64,000 bases of DNA from Eucalyptus grandis (lineage: Eukaryota > Streptophyta > Magnoliopsida > Myrtales > Myrtaceae). Positions 39,401 through 51,800 of this stretch are shown here, piece after piece; position 1 is the first letter of the stretch; every line of letters starts with the position of its first letter. The translations under genes were made by a program, and so were the position numbers. The DNA lies in contig NC_052615.1 in the NCBI RefSeq assembly GCF_016545825.1, forward strand, positions 38,527,516 through 38,591,515, in the 5' to 3' direction. The notes beneath the pieces are model-generated. The model saw nothing but the letters and a program-made list of their open reading frames with translations, ran no database searches and was not told the DNA's origin.

Positions 39401-39726
39401 TACAGATCACCAACCTTTGAAAGATTTTCTAGTGAAAGTGAGTGTCCTATTATTCATTTTTGAAGTCCTCCTTTTTTCCTTGATGGAATCCTCTCTGATA
39501 TCTGTTCTGTTTCTAGAAAGCCTCTTTCTTAGAGGAATGGTTGAAGGCACTATGCTCATCATTGAAGGAGACAAGGAGCCATTGTGAGGTTGAAGATATT
39601 TCAGTTGAGAACCAAAAGAAAGAGATTATATCCAAGGCCTTGAGATCCTTAGTTGAGGTGTATGAAAGCGGAAACCATCACGCAACAGCAGAGAAATTTA
39701 AGGTGCTGCATGAGATGATATGGTGA
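25893..39726 (+). CDS. HEATR6: HEATR6-like ARM/HEAT-repeat protein, 27 exons
   Basis: Exons: 25893-26102, 26333-26428, 26538-26713, 26926-27199, 27282-27349, 27545-27614, 27682-28080, 28897-28976, 29079-29130, 29379-29532, 29714-29801, 30005-30107, 30184-30274, 30413-30510, 31417-31593, 32474-32725, 33185-33280, 33388-33482, 33591-33654, 33727-33814, 33898-33971, 36360-36611, 36696-36769, 37031-37137, 37931-38049, 39360-39437, 39517-39726. All joins are in phase with GT-AG borders, giving 1214 residues, close to known HEATR6 lengths (about 1180). The Ala-rich start MAGTSASATTAAA leads into helical repeats. A Ser/Asp-rich linker (about 385-415) precedes the DUF4042-like region (about 400-525: VRIAAIRCIQDLCQAD, LLFDPYLKVRIAA). 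Further HEAT repeats include PSVRSAACRAIGVI, VRVTACWALANICDSL and VKSNAVRALGSLSRFV. HEAT solenoids are protein-binding scaffolds; the plant protein's role is not established. Exon 8 has a purine-rich, weak acceptor, but the protein join is convincing. Confidence 0.93.
27357..27402. repeat. Compound (TC)n(AC)n microsatellite in intron 5
   Basis: Twelve TC units (27357-27380) run straight into eleven AC units (27381-27402), only 8 bp after the exon 5 donor of the HEATR6-like gene. Length changes here could affect the donor context. Confidence 0.95.
30845..31110 (-). mobile_element. TRIM/LTR remnant in HEATR6-like intron 14
   Basis: At 31031-31043 the minus strand reads TGGTGTCAAAGCC, close to the TGGTATCAGAGCC primer-binding site used by plant LTR elements primed by initiator tRNA-Met. 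Next to it on that strand is LTR-end-like text (gggttggattctctata, 31044-31061). The rest (30845-31030) fits a short internal region. No second LTR or coding region was found. Confidence 0.45.
33136..33158. repeat. (CT)n microsatellite in intron 16
   Basis: About eleven CT units lie 26 bp before the exon 17 acceptor, acting as part of its polypyrimidine tract. Confidence 0.85.
34108..34315. mobile_element. Short Tourist-like MITE in HEATR6-like intron 21
   Basis: A 208-bp element with ends GGGTGCACATGACCAAATTT and, inverted, GGGCGCGCATGATAAAATTT. ATA flanks both sides (34105-34107 and 34316-34318). The interior is dominated by repeated tttctgaaat/gaaattgattt words. It lacks the GC-rich core of its longer relatives. 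Confidence 0.8.
34899..35518. mobile_element. MULE-like element with about 30-bp TIRs in intron 21
   Basis: The left end (34900-34930) reads GGGTAAGAATAGTAGGAGTG then CCATAACTTT. The right end (35489-35518) is its inverse with three or four differences and one extra base. Imperfect 9-bp flanks gtcagaaaa (34890-34898) and gtcaaaaaa (35519-35527) match at 8 of 9, as expected for Mutator-like insertion. The centre has a pyrimidine tract (35100-35140), GC-rich core (35140-35350) and purine tract (35352-35380). No transposase is encoded. Confidence 0.8.
38283..38808. mobile_element. Rearranged TRIM/LTR cluster in HEATR6-like intron 25
   Basis: Two tRNA-Met-type primer-binding sites face opposite ways: TGGTATCAAAGCC on the minus strand (38478-38490) and TGGTATCAGACC on the plus strand (38559-38570). 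Between them lies 68 bp starting TG and ending CA, like one or two LTR ends. Text resembling an LTR end (catgtggtctcc..ggttaag..ttctaaca) runs to 38808 and appears inverted at 38283-38335. I interpret this as two TRIM-type LTR pieces joined head to head by nesting or rearrangement. No gag or pol is present. Confidence 0.6.
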
Positions 39727-42700
39727 AAATATCTCATGTTGACAAGGGCGTTATGGTTTGATGACTAAGATAAGCACAAAGATTTGGTTCTAGTCATTAT
39801 GGCCATGCACTGTATGGTGCTTGATGCCTGGAACACTCGCGGTAGCTGTCGCATCTCAGAAGGGGATAATCTAGGCAATTGCTTAGTTAAGGGTGCTTTT
39901 GAAGATTGTGATGAACCGTGCATGCCAGGAGGCCCATGACCCATGTGTTAATTGATCAAGGATCGGATGTCTGATGATGGGGTCCTCATATTGAATGCAT
40001 GGCTGCTCTGGGTATTTATAACGTAGCATGTATGGCCCAGAAATCTCAGTTTTTCTTCCCACATGTTGCGTTTAAATTTTGCAGGTATCAGTCAGATGAC
40101 ATTTCTTTAGCTTTCCCATACCTCATTCAATTGCCAGATAATGTAAATTGTATCATACTTTAAATCAGCGTTTCTAGCATAGTGAAGTTCTTAAGCCTTG
40201 TATTTGTTAGTGTCCAGACACAGTCAATCAAGCTTGCCTGGTAAAAGCTATGAAATGGCATACTTTAAGAAGTTTTCTCGTGGCATATTTGATGAATCTA
40301 TATTTTCTATGATCTAACGCCTTCCCCCAGCTCATTGTTGTCGAGATGCAGAGAATTTTTCCTCAGTAGTCGAGAGAGCTGTGTGAGGTGCTGGCCAATT
40401 TGAGCACATTCTAAGTGACGGTAGGATAGTAATGTTTCGACCTAGGAACTATCGCCGTCTATCAAGATAGAATGCAGGTATCGTTCTATGGTGACCGCCA
40501 GGAGTTGGCAAATAGCTAGCAAATTGAGGTAAACATAGGGCATCGGCACTTCATCAGTTTCGGTGTCAGAGTTTGGGTAAGTCGATACCCCACTATAAGG
40601 TAGTTGATCATGTGAAAGTGGTGAGCAATCGCATTTCAGGTCGTTCTTGCTAATATGGCGTGAGTCTGAATGTGTGCGACTTTGAAGAACAAGTGAGTCG
40701 AACGGGTACAACATCTTTATGCCCTTAGCTCTTACCTAAATCACGATTTCACTTTTTGGCAATCTTTCTACCTTTAGAGGAAATCAAGTGCAACATTGAT
40801 GATACAATTAGGATGTGTTTGGTTCGATTTTGGAGGAAAACTTGTAGGAAAATGTAAAGGATTTTAGGTAAAATGGATTTGTCATAGGGAAGTAACTTTA
40901 ATTTAAATACTGTTTAGAAGTAACTTTGATTTAAATGCTTAGAAAAAACTACACTTTGCAAATGATTTTTGCTAATTCTTTTTTTTTTTTTAAATCCAAA
41001 CTTTTTCCATGAAATTGAATTGTCACGAGCCAAATCAACTATCAACCTTGCCTGAGGTTGTGACCCAAGGCAATCGCAAGGCTGGAGGTGGCTCGCCGGC
41101 AACTTTAGAGTTTTAAGAACATTTTCGTACAAGGTTGTGACCCAAAGCAATCGCAAGATTGGCGGTGGCTCGCCGGCAACTTTAGGGTTTTTAAGAACAT
41201 TTTTGTAATTATGGAAGTATATCAAATGTAAAATTAAAAAAAAAAAAAATCTATTTGCATTTTGGAAAATACAACATTTCAAAGCACCTCCAAATCTGCC
41301 TTGAGCCAAAGGCCTAGAAGCCTTTGAAAATGTAATTTGCATTTCTCCAAAAGTCTTCAAAAAAAAATTTGCCCGACGTCATTTGTATATGTTGAAGGGC
41401 CTTTAAGGCCTTGAAGGGCTTTGGCGAAGCCGAATCGCTCCTGCTTTGGGAGGGACACCAAGGGAAGATAGGCAAATCTCGCGAATTCCTCCACTGGTGG
41501 ACAACAAATTCTGCATACTTGCAGATGACCCACTTCAAGCCAACCACCCTATCCATCTCTCCCTGTCTAATCAACACTCGTGCAGTCAATTTCCTCACTT
41601 AATGGTTGGTGACTTTTGAGGGGGATCTAACATCATTCTCTTTCGAACTTGAGAGCCTCACCGAATTGGGAGCTTTCCTGTCCCAAGTATTGCTTCTTTC
41701 GACGAGGCAAAAACATGGACCTTTTTTTCGTTCCTTCTTCCTCAAATAGCAATACAGAAGGACATTATATGGTCCCGTCTCTTGCTCTCTCTAAAGATTA
41801 AATTCTTTGCCCAGATACCCCACAAAAAGTACTACTTTAACTGCCCAATTTATTTGTTGGGGAGGACATCTACTTCCTCAGAATAGATGCCCACTTCGTA
41901 GGATTCAATGCTTAGAATTGTATTCTTTAGTAAAGTAAGCCTTTCCCATCTAAAAGAAAATTCAAGCAGAGAACTGATTCTTGGTAAATTGCCTCACAGA
42001 ACAGCAGTTGGAACCTCACATCCACAAGTGGAAAAAGAAGTATTTAGACAAATGGAAAGATAATTGATGAAATTTCTCATCTAACTCCAAAGCGGGACCA
42101 ATCCTAGTTTCCAAGGAAGATAGGACTCGGTATGAGTTTCAACCTTGACCTCTCAACCCCATTGTACCTTACACCCTACCGCCTGAAATGATCTGAATCC
42201 TAGTATTTCAAATTAAGTTACCCTATGTCTTCAAGAACAAGAAAAACTTGACTTACACAATGAGCTCTACTTGTTATTCATAGACTTACTGGAGCTAGAA
42301 AATGTAGTTTGGTTGACCAAAAGATGGCACTCAAATGTAAAGTAAAGCCATCCAACCGATCACCAACCACTAGCTGTCATAGGTGAAAGGCCTATCCTTG
42401 AGCAAGCTCTATCATCAAATTATCCCCTTTTGAAGAGAACTGAATTAAGAACTCAACTTGACCTTAAATTGAACTTTGAGGTTATGATTTGTAAGGATAA
42501 TCTTAGGTGACACTGTTTGGGCAAGGTTTGTTGAACATTGAGGCATGTACTCAAGCTCTCTTAAAGGCACATCTAAATGTTCATTTGGTACATCTTAATG
42601 GTATTGTTCCTCAAGTGACACTGACAATGTCAATGGATTGAATCTCCAAACAACGCCTTGGGTTTGGTCTGACTTGATGTGATCTCTATTTGATCCTGTC

Positions 42701-44160
42701 AAACCAAACACTGAGGTTTTCTTCTCTCCTATGTCAGAAAGCTTAGTGCAATTATCCATAATTGAAAAAAGCATCCATACTTCCCAATAAAATATCCTCG
42801 TCCAATAAAAACGAGAACATCCACAGCCAACTAGCAAAAGAAAGTATACTATCCTTTATCCTTGTTGCGAAATTAGTACGGACTTTAAAACGTTTCATAA
42901 AATATGCAACCTTTTTCCTTTTTTGTAAACTTAACGCGGACTTTAATTTCTATATAAAAAAAAAGCACATTTTACTATTGTTGCCAATTTAGCATCCATT
43001 AATATTCCGTTCATTTTCGCTGTCGTCTTTTCCATGTGTAAGACAATGGCTGTTGTTGTGCTGACGGGTACATCAGTACGTTACCCCTTCGAAATGATAC
43101 CATGCAACTCATTTCCAGCAAAATTAATTAGAAATTAGGGCTGAGGAAGACTAGCACTCAGATAAAAAGAGGAATTATTAGAATAAGGTTAGGCGTCACA
43201 TGCTTAAAGAGCATATCTATGGCTTCTTCAAACCAAAATTAGTGTTCGATCACCAAACTTGTCTTCGGTAATGAATACAGATCGAGATCTCTATTTGTTA
43301 CTATGATTTTACCTTTTGGCGGTGACAGTGCGCGTTTAGGTTCGGCGCCTCCCATGCCATCGCATTTAGAGTGACAAGGTTGAACGCGCATGAATCTAAC
43401 ACCTATAAGAGTGAAACATTCAAATAACTCTTATGTTCCCCTTCAAACTGAACTTTTACACTAACGAAACCAAGAGAAGCAAGACCCCAATATCATATAA
43501 GCAAACAAATCCTAAATCTAGACTAGATTAAGATAGAAACCTCCTTGAAATAGAAGAGAGAAACTTCTAAGGAGAGAAAAGCTCTTCAAAACGGAAGGAA
43601 AGTAAGAAAATAAAAACAAAGAACCAAACAGTCAAAGGAAAAGGAAAAAGAGAGGGGAGGGAGAGGTCTAGCTTAAACCTTCTCCTCCATGAAGGTTGAA
43701 GAAGAAAATTGTGTGAAAATGAGAGAGAGAGAGAAAAAGAAAGGGTTTGGGGCTGATGGAATTAGTATCAAGGCCATTGTGACTTAAAGTTACCCTCCTT
43801 TTCTTAAAACACATTTAACGATTGGTAATTCGTGTTCATGTCATTTTTGAGTTTGTAATCATAACAAATTGTGTCATTGACAAATTACTATATATGTTAA
43901 TTATATTAAAAAACTTACGCGTGTCAAATTTGTGCCTAACATGTGGAAGAGATAATGGTGAAAATAGATAGAATATTGACAGATACTAAATTCATAATGA
44001 TCATAAGATGTTGTGTACATTAATCTTCGAAATGTTCAAAAATTAGTGTTAAATTCACAACGATGATATGTACTCTCTTTAGACTTTTGAAATATTTTGT
44101 TGATTTTGCAACAATGGTTAAAGATTGGAAGAAGTATTAAGAAAATTTTAAATCTAATGC
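39727..44160. other. Gene-free region after the HEATR6-like gene
   Basis: The first few hundred bases are the likely 3' UTR. At 40810-41350 there is Tourist-like text (ttaggatgtgtttggttcg near 40810), but no matching right end was found. A 77-bp tandem repeat lies at 41056-41215. Between 41400 and 42500 sequence composition is gene-like, but every frame is broken and no domain was recognised, possibly a decayed retroelement. Confidence 0.4.
41056..41215. repeat. Tandem duplication, period 77 bp
   Basis: Two copies start ggttgtgaccc at 41056 and 41133. Both include caatcgcaag and ggtggctcgccggcaacttt, with a few substitutions. Confidence 0.85.
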
Positions 44161-44669
44161 ATTGGTACCAATTTAGTCATAAACCTTTGAATTTAACCAT
44201 TTAGTTTTAAACTTATTCATAATGGTACTAATTGAGTTCATCTAGCCAATTTCAGTTAGAAATTGTTGATATGTGTGGCGGCCGTCTTATGTGACACGAT
44301 TTGCATTAATATAGACTTTTTAAATATTTTTTTTTTTTGCAAAATTTAAAAAAATATTTTTTTTTTTTTTTCATCTCATTTCATTTTTTTTTTTTTTCTC
44401 ACTGTGGCTAGCGAGAATCTTCGGAGCTTGCCTGCCACTAGACAAGGCTCGAAAATCCATGGCCGACCACTAAGCAAGGGTTGCGACCCTCTCCTGTGGC
44501 CATGGGTGAGGTCATGGCCACCTTTGCTGTAGTCGCATGGCAAAGGTCTGGCGGGGGCAAATGGCTTCTCTAAAACACGGACCTTCCAAAGGAGATGAAC
44601 TCGAGCTGAACCTCAAGCAAATGAGACATGGTGACGTCTTGGAGTCAAAGCCCGAGCATCATGTAGTTC

Positions 44670-45010
44670 TCAACCCCATCAATTGCAACTTAGGTACCGT
44701 CTTTTCCCCTTCGCTTTCCATTTTCATTTTTTGTCTCTTCGTACTCTTTGCTGATTGTGGCAAGTTATGCCGTCCTTAAAAATGCTGTTTCAAAGTTTTT
44801 TGCCAAACACCACGATTTATCCCAAGGGGCTTTGGAGAACGATTTTTGATAAAAAATGATTTTTTCGTTTCTCAACCCCATCAATTGCAATTTTACCGTC
44901 TTTTCCCCTTCGCTTTCCATTTTCTTTTCTTTTTTGTCTCTTCGAACAAGTTAATTTAACGATTTTGTTCCGAGAACAATTTTTGATAAAAAATGATTTT
45001 TTTTGTTTCT
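44670..45010. repeat. Tandem duplication inside the MULE-like element
   Basis: The text caaccccatcaattgcaa followed by gtcttttccccttcgctttc begins near 44671 and again near 44875. Both copies end with gagaacaatttttgataaaa-like text. Copy 2 is shorter because about 60 bp of the middle is missing. Confidence 0.8.
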
Positions 45011-45650
45011 ATTTGGTAACAATTTCCCAAAATTTATATTTCCGGGTTAGAAATACATTTGGTAAGATTCTTAGATTTTTTAATTTCTTTTAATTATTTT
45101 TTATTAGTTTTTCCTTTTTTTCTTTTTCTCTTTGGATGTCGTAGTCGGCGATTGGCTGAGTGATGTCCGACAAGCTCGCTGGAGCCTTACTAGGCCAGGG
45201 CGAGGCCCGGCGAGCCTCGGCCTCGCTGTGGCCGCACGAGGCTTGGCTGGGCGAGGTTGATCTCGCACGGATCCGGCGAGGGTGAGCTTGCCCAGTCACC
45301 GGTGAGGCCTCACCGGGCCACTACCAAGCTCGGGGCGACAAGCCTTGCCGTGGCTTAGTGTCTCGGGAGGCTTGCCAATGCTCCGTCTAGCTAGTCGCGG
45401 CGCCAGCCATGGCTAAGGCTGGCGAGCCATGGCAAAAGGAAGAAGAAGAAAAGAAAAGAAAGAGAAGAACAAAGAAAAGAGAGAAAAATTGTAACTAGAA
45501 ATTATTCCCGGAAACAAGAAACTACTTTTTTCTACTTCTTATTTATGTTCCAAATCTATTCCCGGGATAGATTTTTGTTCCCTAAAACAAAAGAATATAA
45601 ATTTTTATTTCAAAGAACATAAATTTTTTTTTAACAAATAGGCCTTTAGT
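44950..45650. mobile_element. Tourist-like GC-core element, nested
   Basis: Arms with gttccgagaaca, tttggtaac and attcccggg words flank a pyrimidine tract (45110-45135), a GC-rich core (45140-45430, many ggcgagg/gcctcgg words) and a purine tract (45430-45485). The right end aacaaataggcc is followed by TTT. The left end is obscured by the tandem duplication, so its start is approximate. Confidence 0.55.
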
Positions 45651-46068
45651 CAAAGTGTTTCATTCTATGCTAATTCGTTCTATGACTATTGATGGTCCGG
45701 CAGCCGCCGACAAAGTCTATCTTACCGACCTTGAGATAAAGGTGGCTATGGCCTCACTAGCCACAAGCAAGGCCTCCTTTGCCCATGGCCACTAGCGCCT
45801 TGTCTAGTGGCTGACTAGCTCCGGCAACCCTCATTGGTCATAATGGGGAAAAAAAAAAGAAGGAAGGAAAAGACAAGAAAAGAAAAAATTAAAATTTTAG
45901 GAAAAAAAAATAATCACGTGAGCAGTAGCTATATCACGTAGAACAATCAATGTCCACATTAACAATTTTTAGCCGAAATTGACTAAATGGACTCAATTAG
46001 TACTAATGTAAAAATAATTAGAATTAAATTAATCAAATTAAATGATTTAGGAATGAATTGATATCAAT

Positions 46069-47389
46069 GGAATATGCTTCAGAATTTTTTGATATTTATC
46101 CGCTAATTGGCCTGAAAATGTACACACATGTTCCTCGTTTAATTCTATTTCCCGATAAGAAATAAAAGGATCCTAATTATTTTGTTCTGACCTTTTTTGA
46201 TTTATTGCCGGCAAAGAATAGCCTCTCGAAAAATTCCATCTATTGCTACCAGAGAAATGTGGGCTACCTGGAAATCTTGACCTATATACATATAACCAAA
46301 ATTCTATGTATGACTTTGTCTTCAACCAACTCGATCTTGAATATTTTTAATTAGAGCAATCTTTAATTTGATAAAACATAGATGACTTTGTAGGGCCGGC
46401 AGAATGTCCTTTGCAATGATCCTAAGATACTCTCAACATCTGGCAGGCCACAATTTCAATAAGACTAACAAAAACCTTAAATTTCTTTTCTCTTGTTCTT
46501 CCTCATTATCTTACCTTAAAATTCAGTTTGCCAGACAGAATATGTCAGGAGTTATATGTGACGTATGAAGAAAGAAACCTAAATTAGACCGACCTGACCG
46601 ACACACCAAATTTTATATGTTGAGACGAATTAAAATGAATTAACACGTTCTCATTGTAATTCAATTATTTGACATTTAAAATTGAAATCAAGATACTCCA
46701 GAACGACACGAATCTACACAAATCACAAACACAACCCTTTATGCCTATCTCATTTGGTAGGCCTAAAATTGCACTGTCTTGCTTCTGCTAGACTAGCACT
46801 CCAAGCTACTCGAGTTGGGTGAGGGCTATTATGACTCGGTATATTCCTCCCATCATTCAAACTCCTTAATCTCTGTTTTAGCATTATCAATTATTATATT
46901 ATATTTTCTTAAAATTGATCAACGTTTGGGGGATCATGATCGACTCGGGGTATAAACTTTCTCCTTTATTTTCAGAGAGGAGAAAGACAAAACCAAGGTA
47001 GCTGCCGACAAGGTCAAACAACTTTCTAGCAAAGAAAAGCCAAAAACACGGTCAAACTAATGATAAAACTCCCTTTGAGTAAATGCTAAAATCTCATCCG
47101 ATCCCTAGTCCTATTCTAAAGATGCCTAATCCGAGCAAGTGTTATTATGATGACGACGAGATTAAAGTTTATAGTTTTTGTCTGGTCAAAAATTAAAATT
47201 TATGATTAAATTGGTTTATTTTTTAGGCATCTTTTAGCTCGGGACATTACTTTGGATTCACTTTCTTGAAAATTAATCTCAAAAAAAATTTCATCCCATC
47301 TTTCATGCACTTTTTCATAAACATAGCTCGCCTGGTTTTGTTTTTTCACCATCGTCATAAAGTGTGGTACATAGAAGGGATGATAACAC
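46069..47389. other. AT-rich intergenic stretch
   Basis: I see no gene, RNA or definable repeat here; frames are short and composition is uniformly AT-rich. Confidence 0.4.
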
Positions 47390-47950
47390 TAAGGGTTTTG
47401 AACTTTTTCGATTTGTGCATTATTGTCACTAGACATTTTTTTTTTAAAATTGGAACCTTGAACCTTTTTGAAAAATATAAATCCTTCTGTCCAATGCTTG
47501 AATAGTTGCAGTCAAATGGCTTTAAGTGCTTGCATTACCTGGCAGCCACGTGTTGTCTATGTGGCTTTTACAAATTTTTTTAAAAATATTAAAAGATATA
47601 TGAAGTAAATCTTTTCTTTAAAAAAATTTCAAAAAGAAACTTCAATGGTCGACAATGTGTACATGGCAGAATTTGTGGAGGACAAAATGTTGGGACCACA
47701 AACCCTTACCAGCCGATCTAGCGTTTAGGGTCATCAAGGGCCATTGCCTCGCCTCAAATCTGAATGAGGGTCACAACCCTCTCACCAAATCTACAATTTC
47801 AAATCTAGCAAGGGCCACGAATCTCACCAAACCTATGGGGAGGTTCGACACTTGTTGCCTAGTGGTGAGGTCGGCAAGGGTTGCAATTGCCTCGCTTGAT
47901 GAGGGTAGAGTGATTGCTAAGGTGAGAAGACCTAATGAGTGACTTTCCAA
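47390..47950. mobile_element. Partial MULE-like repeat with GC core
   Basis: The left arm has 'gggttttgaactttt' and 'gccacgtgttgtctatgtgg' text like the arms of the family. A core (47650-47945) of gccattgcctcgcc/gaggtcggcaagggttg words follows. No right arm was found. The open frame through the core (47655-47942) is a by-product of GC-rich text. Confidence 0.4.
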
Positions 47951-50362
47951 CTGGCTTCTAAAATGGCAAAGAGAGCTGGAAGTCATAAAAAATCTAAATG
48001 TCGTATCAAACGCATTAAAATTTTGGATAATTACTTAATACATTTGAATGTTCAGAAATTCGTTCAGAGAACAAAATTAAAAAAAAAAATATTTCTGAAG
48101 AAAAGTTATTTTCGAATAACAAAATGGTTACTAAATGCACCATAAGCAGCTCCTAATATACATTTAGGTTGAAGAAGGGAGTGGATTGTATTTTGTGCCA
48201 AATAAGGAGGAGCGCTCATAAATTAACTAACAAGAAGCACTTTTTGAAACACAGTTAATGTTGAGCATTAAAACTCCAATATTTATGTGTGCTCAGGTTA
48301 TAATACTAACATCATATGTGACCTTTAGAGAAAATGACTACTTGTACGCTAAAAAACAAAAGCTAATGGTCAGACTTAGTATGGGACAAGATAAAAGAGA
48401 ACAATACCTAGAAAAAGTTAATCCAAAAATTATCACAATCTTCCACTCATGCGAAGACACACACTCGACCGTAGTCACTCTATATAAATCTGGGAAACCC
48501 TTATTCAATTCTGGGCGAGGTTTAACCACCCTCGCCCCCTTTGTAGAGAACGAATATGACAACCAAGTCACTCCAAACTGACCCGATTATCTCTGTCAAA
48601 CCCTCTCTTAGTCCAAGCATGTGCGCCCATTAATGATACAATGCCCAATTGCCAAATGGGGGTTGCTGGACCCTTTGCTTCCCTCCCCTTCTAATTTCCT
48701 TCTTTTTATTGTTATTCTTTTTCTTATTTGAGGCGATACCACTTATGCGCATCTAACATAAGTTGCTACGTAAACACTTGATGGCCATTGGACCGTCAAA
48801 TCAGCATTTATATCCAAACATATGACAGAGCAACTAACATTGCACAAATCCAGAAATTCAAGGACGCCCTTGCCGGTGTCCCTTAAACAATATTGGCGGC
48901 TGTCTAGCTAGCTTCTTGTAGTGCAGGGCAGGAATTAAGTTCTTTCATTTGTTCTTTATTTTGTTAAAATTGGCTACACAATACACAATCATCTCCTTTA
49001 TCAATCACAGTGTCTTGTAGCTGGGGGTGTTAGGTGGACAAGTAGGTACAAGACATCGAGGAAAACACAGGTTGATCTAGCAAGAACACTGGAGTGTCCC
49101 GCCACTTCATTTTAGGTGCGGAAGGTTATCATACCTACCTATTCGACGGTAGCTACTTACAAAGAAGTGATAGAAAATTTACCTTGCCCCCTCCCTCTGA
49201 TGGCTCTCGAGTTCTTAGGTATATGTTTTTTTTGTCCACTTAGGAGGGAATACCTCCGAAGTTTTGCATCTTAAAATTCATACGAAATCTATATAAGGAC
49301 ATACTCAATTTAGATACCCTCTATCCTCTTACGTTATAAAAATATTGTAATTTGACCGTCTGATTTGTATAAATTCTGAAATAATTCGGTTAATTCACAT
49401 GACGTTGTAATTAGATTATTGTCTCATGTCGATGACTGACCCATCACATAATTATCCCCACACTATGTTGTTAGGAGAAATGAAGCTTTACGAGGTTGGT
49501 CGGCGCATTTATTCTCTCGTCTCTCCGTGTATTGATTTTTCTTCTCCACTTTTCTTTAATTTTAGATGGCGGTCAAATGCCAATTCTTTCTTTATTAGCA
49601 TCCAATGAGATTTGTCGCGATTGACTCCAAAGTATTCGGAATTCGGAAAAACGGCAAAATTGAATGCCTTGGAATCGATGTACTCCAACGATCTAAGAAA
49701 CATGGACATCGCATTGTCATTTTCTGAGGGCAACCTTAAGACTCGGTCTACCCCATCAAGATAAGCTGCAAACATTCGATGATGTGAAATGTCATCTTAG
49801 ATTAAGTGGTCCAATTTTTCGTACGAAAATCCTAGCAAATAGTAATAATGATTTTTAAATTTCAACTATTATTTTAGGTTTTGGTGGGAATAGTCCCATC
49901 AGATAAGTGGATCATATGGGATCGGATCGAGTTTGAGATAGGTAAAAAATGATCTGATCCAATTTAGCCTATTTAATCTGTCTTGACCTATTTTCATTCA
50001 AAACAAATCTAGCGACTCATATTCGATTTGACTCATATTACTAAAATACCTTCATATTTAACCCAATTTAGGAAAATTTATGCACAAACTTAGGTCAAAG
50101 AGCAAAATGAATGAGCGTGAGATCGATCGAGAGCCAAAGTAAAGAGAGGATCATAGTGGTGAGTTGGGTCTAAGTAAATTTAACATTCTAAACCCATTCA
50201 TGACTCAAATGCTAAATATAACCCATCCTTATAATAACTCAACCCATTAATACAAGTTAAACAAATGAGTCTATGACCCATTTCGTCATGGTCTAGTTGG
50301 GGAAAGTGAAAACTGGAAATAGTTAAATAAATAAGTAATTCTTCTTCTTCTTTTTATTTAGG
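47951..50362. other. Intergenic stretch, no gene recognised
   Basis: The longest frame (48258-48581) has no recognisable domain and no splice partners. Around 49895-50290 the text alternates tgacccatt/gatccaattt words seen in many decayed plant repeats, but termini could not be set. Confidence 0.35.
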
Positions 50363-51408
50363 GATATGTGCAATAAAAATCCTAAAACTTGTCTAGAAAG
50401 TACAATTGAGTCCTAAAACTTTCAAAAATTTTAATTAAGTACTAAAATTTGTAAAATTGATTCAATTGAGTCATAAAATTAATACCGTCAAACTTACTAA
50501 TGGAAAATGCTAACATGGCGATGATGTGGCATTTTAAATGAATTTTTATTTTCCACATGAATTTTTAAATTAATTTTTATTCAAAATCTTTAAAAATTAG
50601 ATTTAAAAAATAAAAAAAAAAAGCTAAAATTTAATTAAAAAAATTGTTAAGAAAAAAAGAAAATGGCATCGGCAGGTGTTTCCATCGTTGTTGCCACCCA
50701 TTGCCAAGGGCCGGTGATGGTCGGCGACCCGGGGTGGTTGGCCCTCACTTGCCCCAGGTGGTAACCCTTCCCAGGCTCGGGCGAGGGCACCTAGATTTGG
50801 GCACGCCGGCCTTCACGAGAGGCTGATGACCATCGCCCGCCCTTAGCAAGGGGCCGATGACCATCACCCGCCATGGACAAGGACTCGCCCCTTTGCCCAA
50901 ATCAGGCAAGCCTCGTTGACCCTAGGTGAGGGTCTACGAGGTCTCACCCAAGGTGGGCGTTGGTCATCGATCCCTTGTGAGGGTCAACATGCCTAGATTT
51001 GGGTGCCCTTGCCCAACCTCGTAGGGGTGGTTAGCCCTCACTTGGGACAAGCAAGGCCTCCCCTGACCACCCTCACCGAGGGCCAACGACTATCGCCGAC
51101 CCCTTCGACGATGGGCGGAAGCTCATCGGTGCCTTTTTTTTTTGGAATAGTTTTGTTTTTTTTTTTTTATAAATAAATTTTAAATTTTCCTTTTTAGATT
51201 TTAAATCTAATTGAAGAAGAATAAAAATAATTTCAAAAGACACACGAAAGATAGAAATTTAATTAAAGTGCCACGTCAAGGCCACATCAACATTTTCTGT
51301 TAGTAAGTTTTAATCAATTTGATAAGTTTTAAAACTTAATTATATATATATTTTTGTAAGTTTTAAGGGTCGATTGTACTTTATTGACAAGTTTTACTTA
51401 TACTCTTG
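50363..51408. mobile_element. MULE-like element with about 170-bp terminal inverted repeats
   Basis: The left arm (50363-50535) and the inverse of the right arm (51250-51408) share ordered words: aaaacttgtc, aaagtacaat, cctaaaact/ccttaaaact, ttaattaagt, aaacttactaa and a gatgtggc motif. The core (50665-51130) is GC-rich. In this copy it is preceded by a purine tract and followed by a T-rich tract, the reverse of most copies. No transposase is present. Confidence 0.7.
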
Positions 51409-51800
51409 TTATTTGTATGAACGATAAATAAGTAAAAATAAAAAATAAAATAAATTGAGGGAAACGTACACCACGAGAGGTGCTGTGTCTCTGTGTGGCC
51501 TCACGCAGGAAGGCGTGCTGATTCTTCCTTTGTGGGCAGGAGAGAGAGAGAGAGCGTCGACTCAATTTCATCTCCAACCCGAACCGAAAAAGCGAACGTC
51601 GCGTCGTGTGTGCCAAAAAGTCGCGTCCGCTTCCTTCGCTGCCTCTCGCCAGCAGCCTAATATACAGAGCTCCTCAAATCCCCACCCCAACCATCACACT
51701 CTCCTCTCCTTCCCAAGCCAAAACCTCGCCCTCCTCTCGGCTCGGTCGGCGGCGATTCCATCCATCGATCCGATCGGCCGGACGGACGGACGGACTAGCG

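Larger units (their letters stand above)
44161..46068. mobile_element. Long-TIR MULE-like element carrying nested repeats
   Basis: The left arm (44161-44300) and the inverse of the right arm (45935-46068) align over about 135 bp. Shared words include ggtactaattgag, ccatttag, caatttc and aaattgttga. The outer core pieces (44400-44535 and 45700-45850) are GC-rich, and a purine tract follows the right piece. The middle holds a tandem duplication (44670-45010) and a second element (about 44950-45650). No clear target duplication and no transposase were found. Confidence 0.7.

Noticed and set aside
47655..47942. 95-codon open frame
   Set aside because: Lies in a GC-rich transposon core similar in wording to non-coding cores elsewhere.
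48258..48581. 107-codon frame, possible gene
   Set aside because: No domain, no splice partners, AT-rich composition and an equally long antisense frame; not supportable as a gene.
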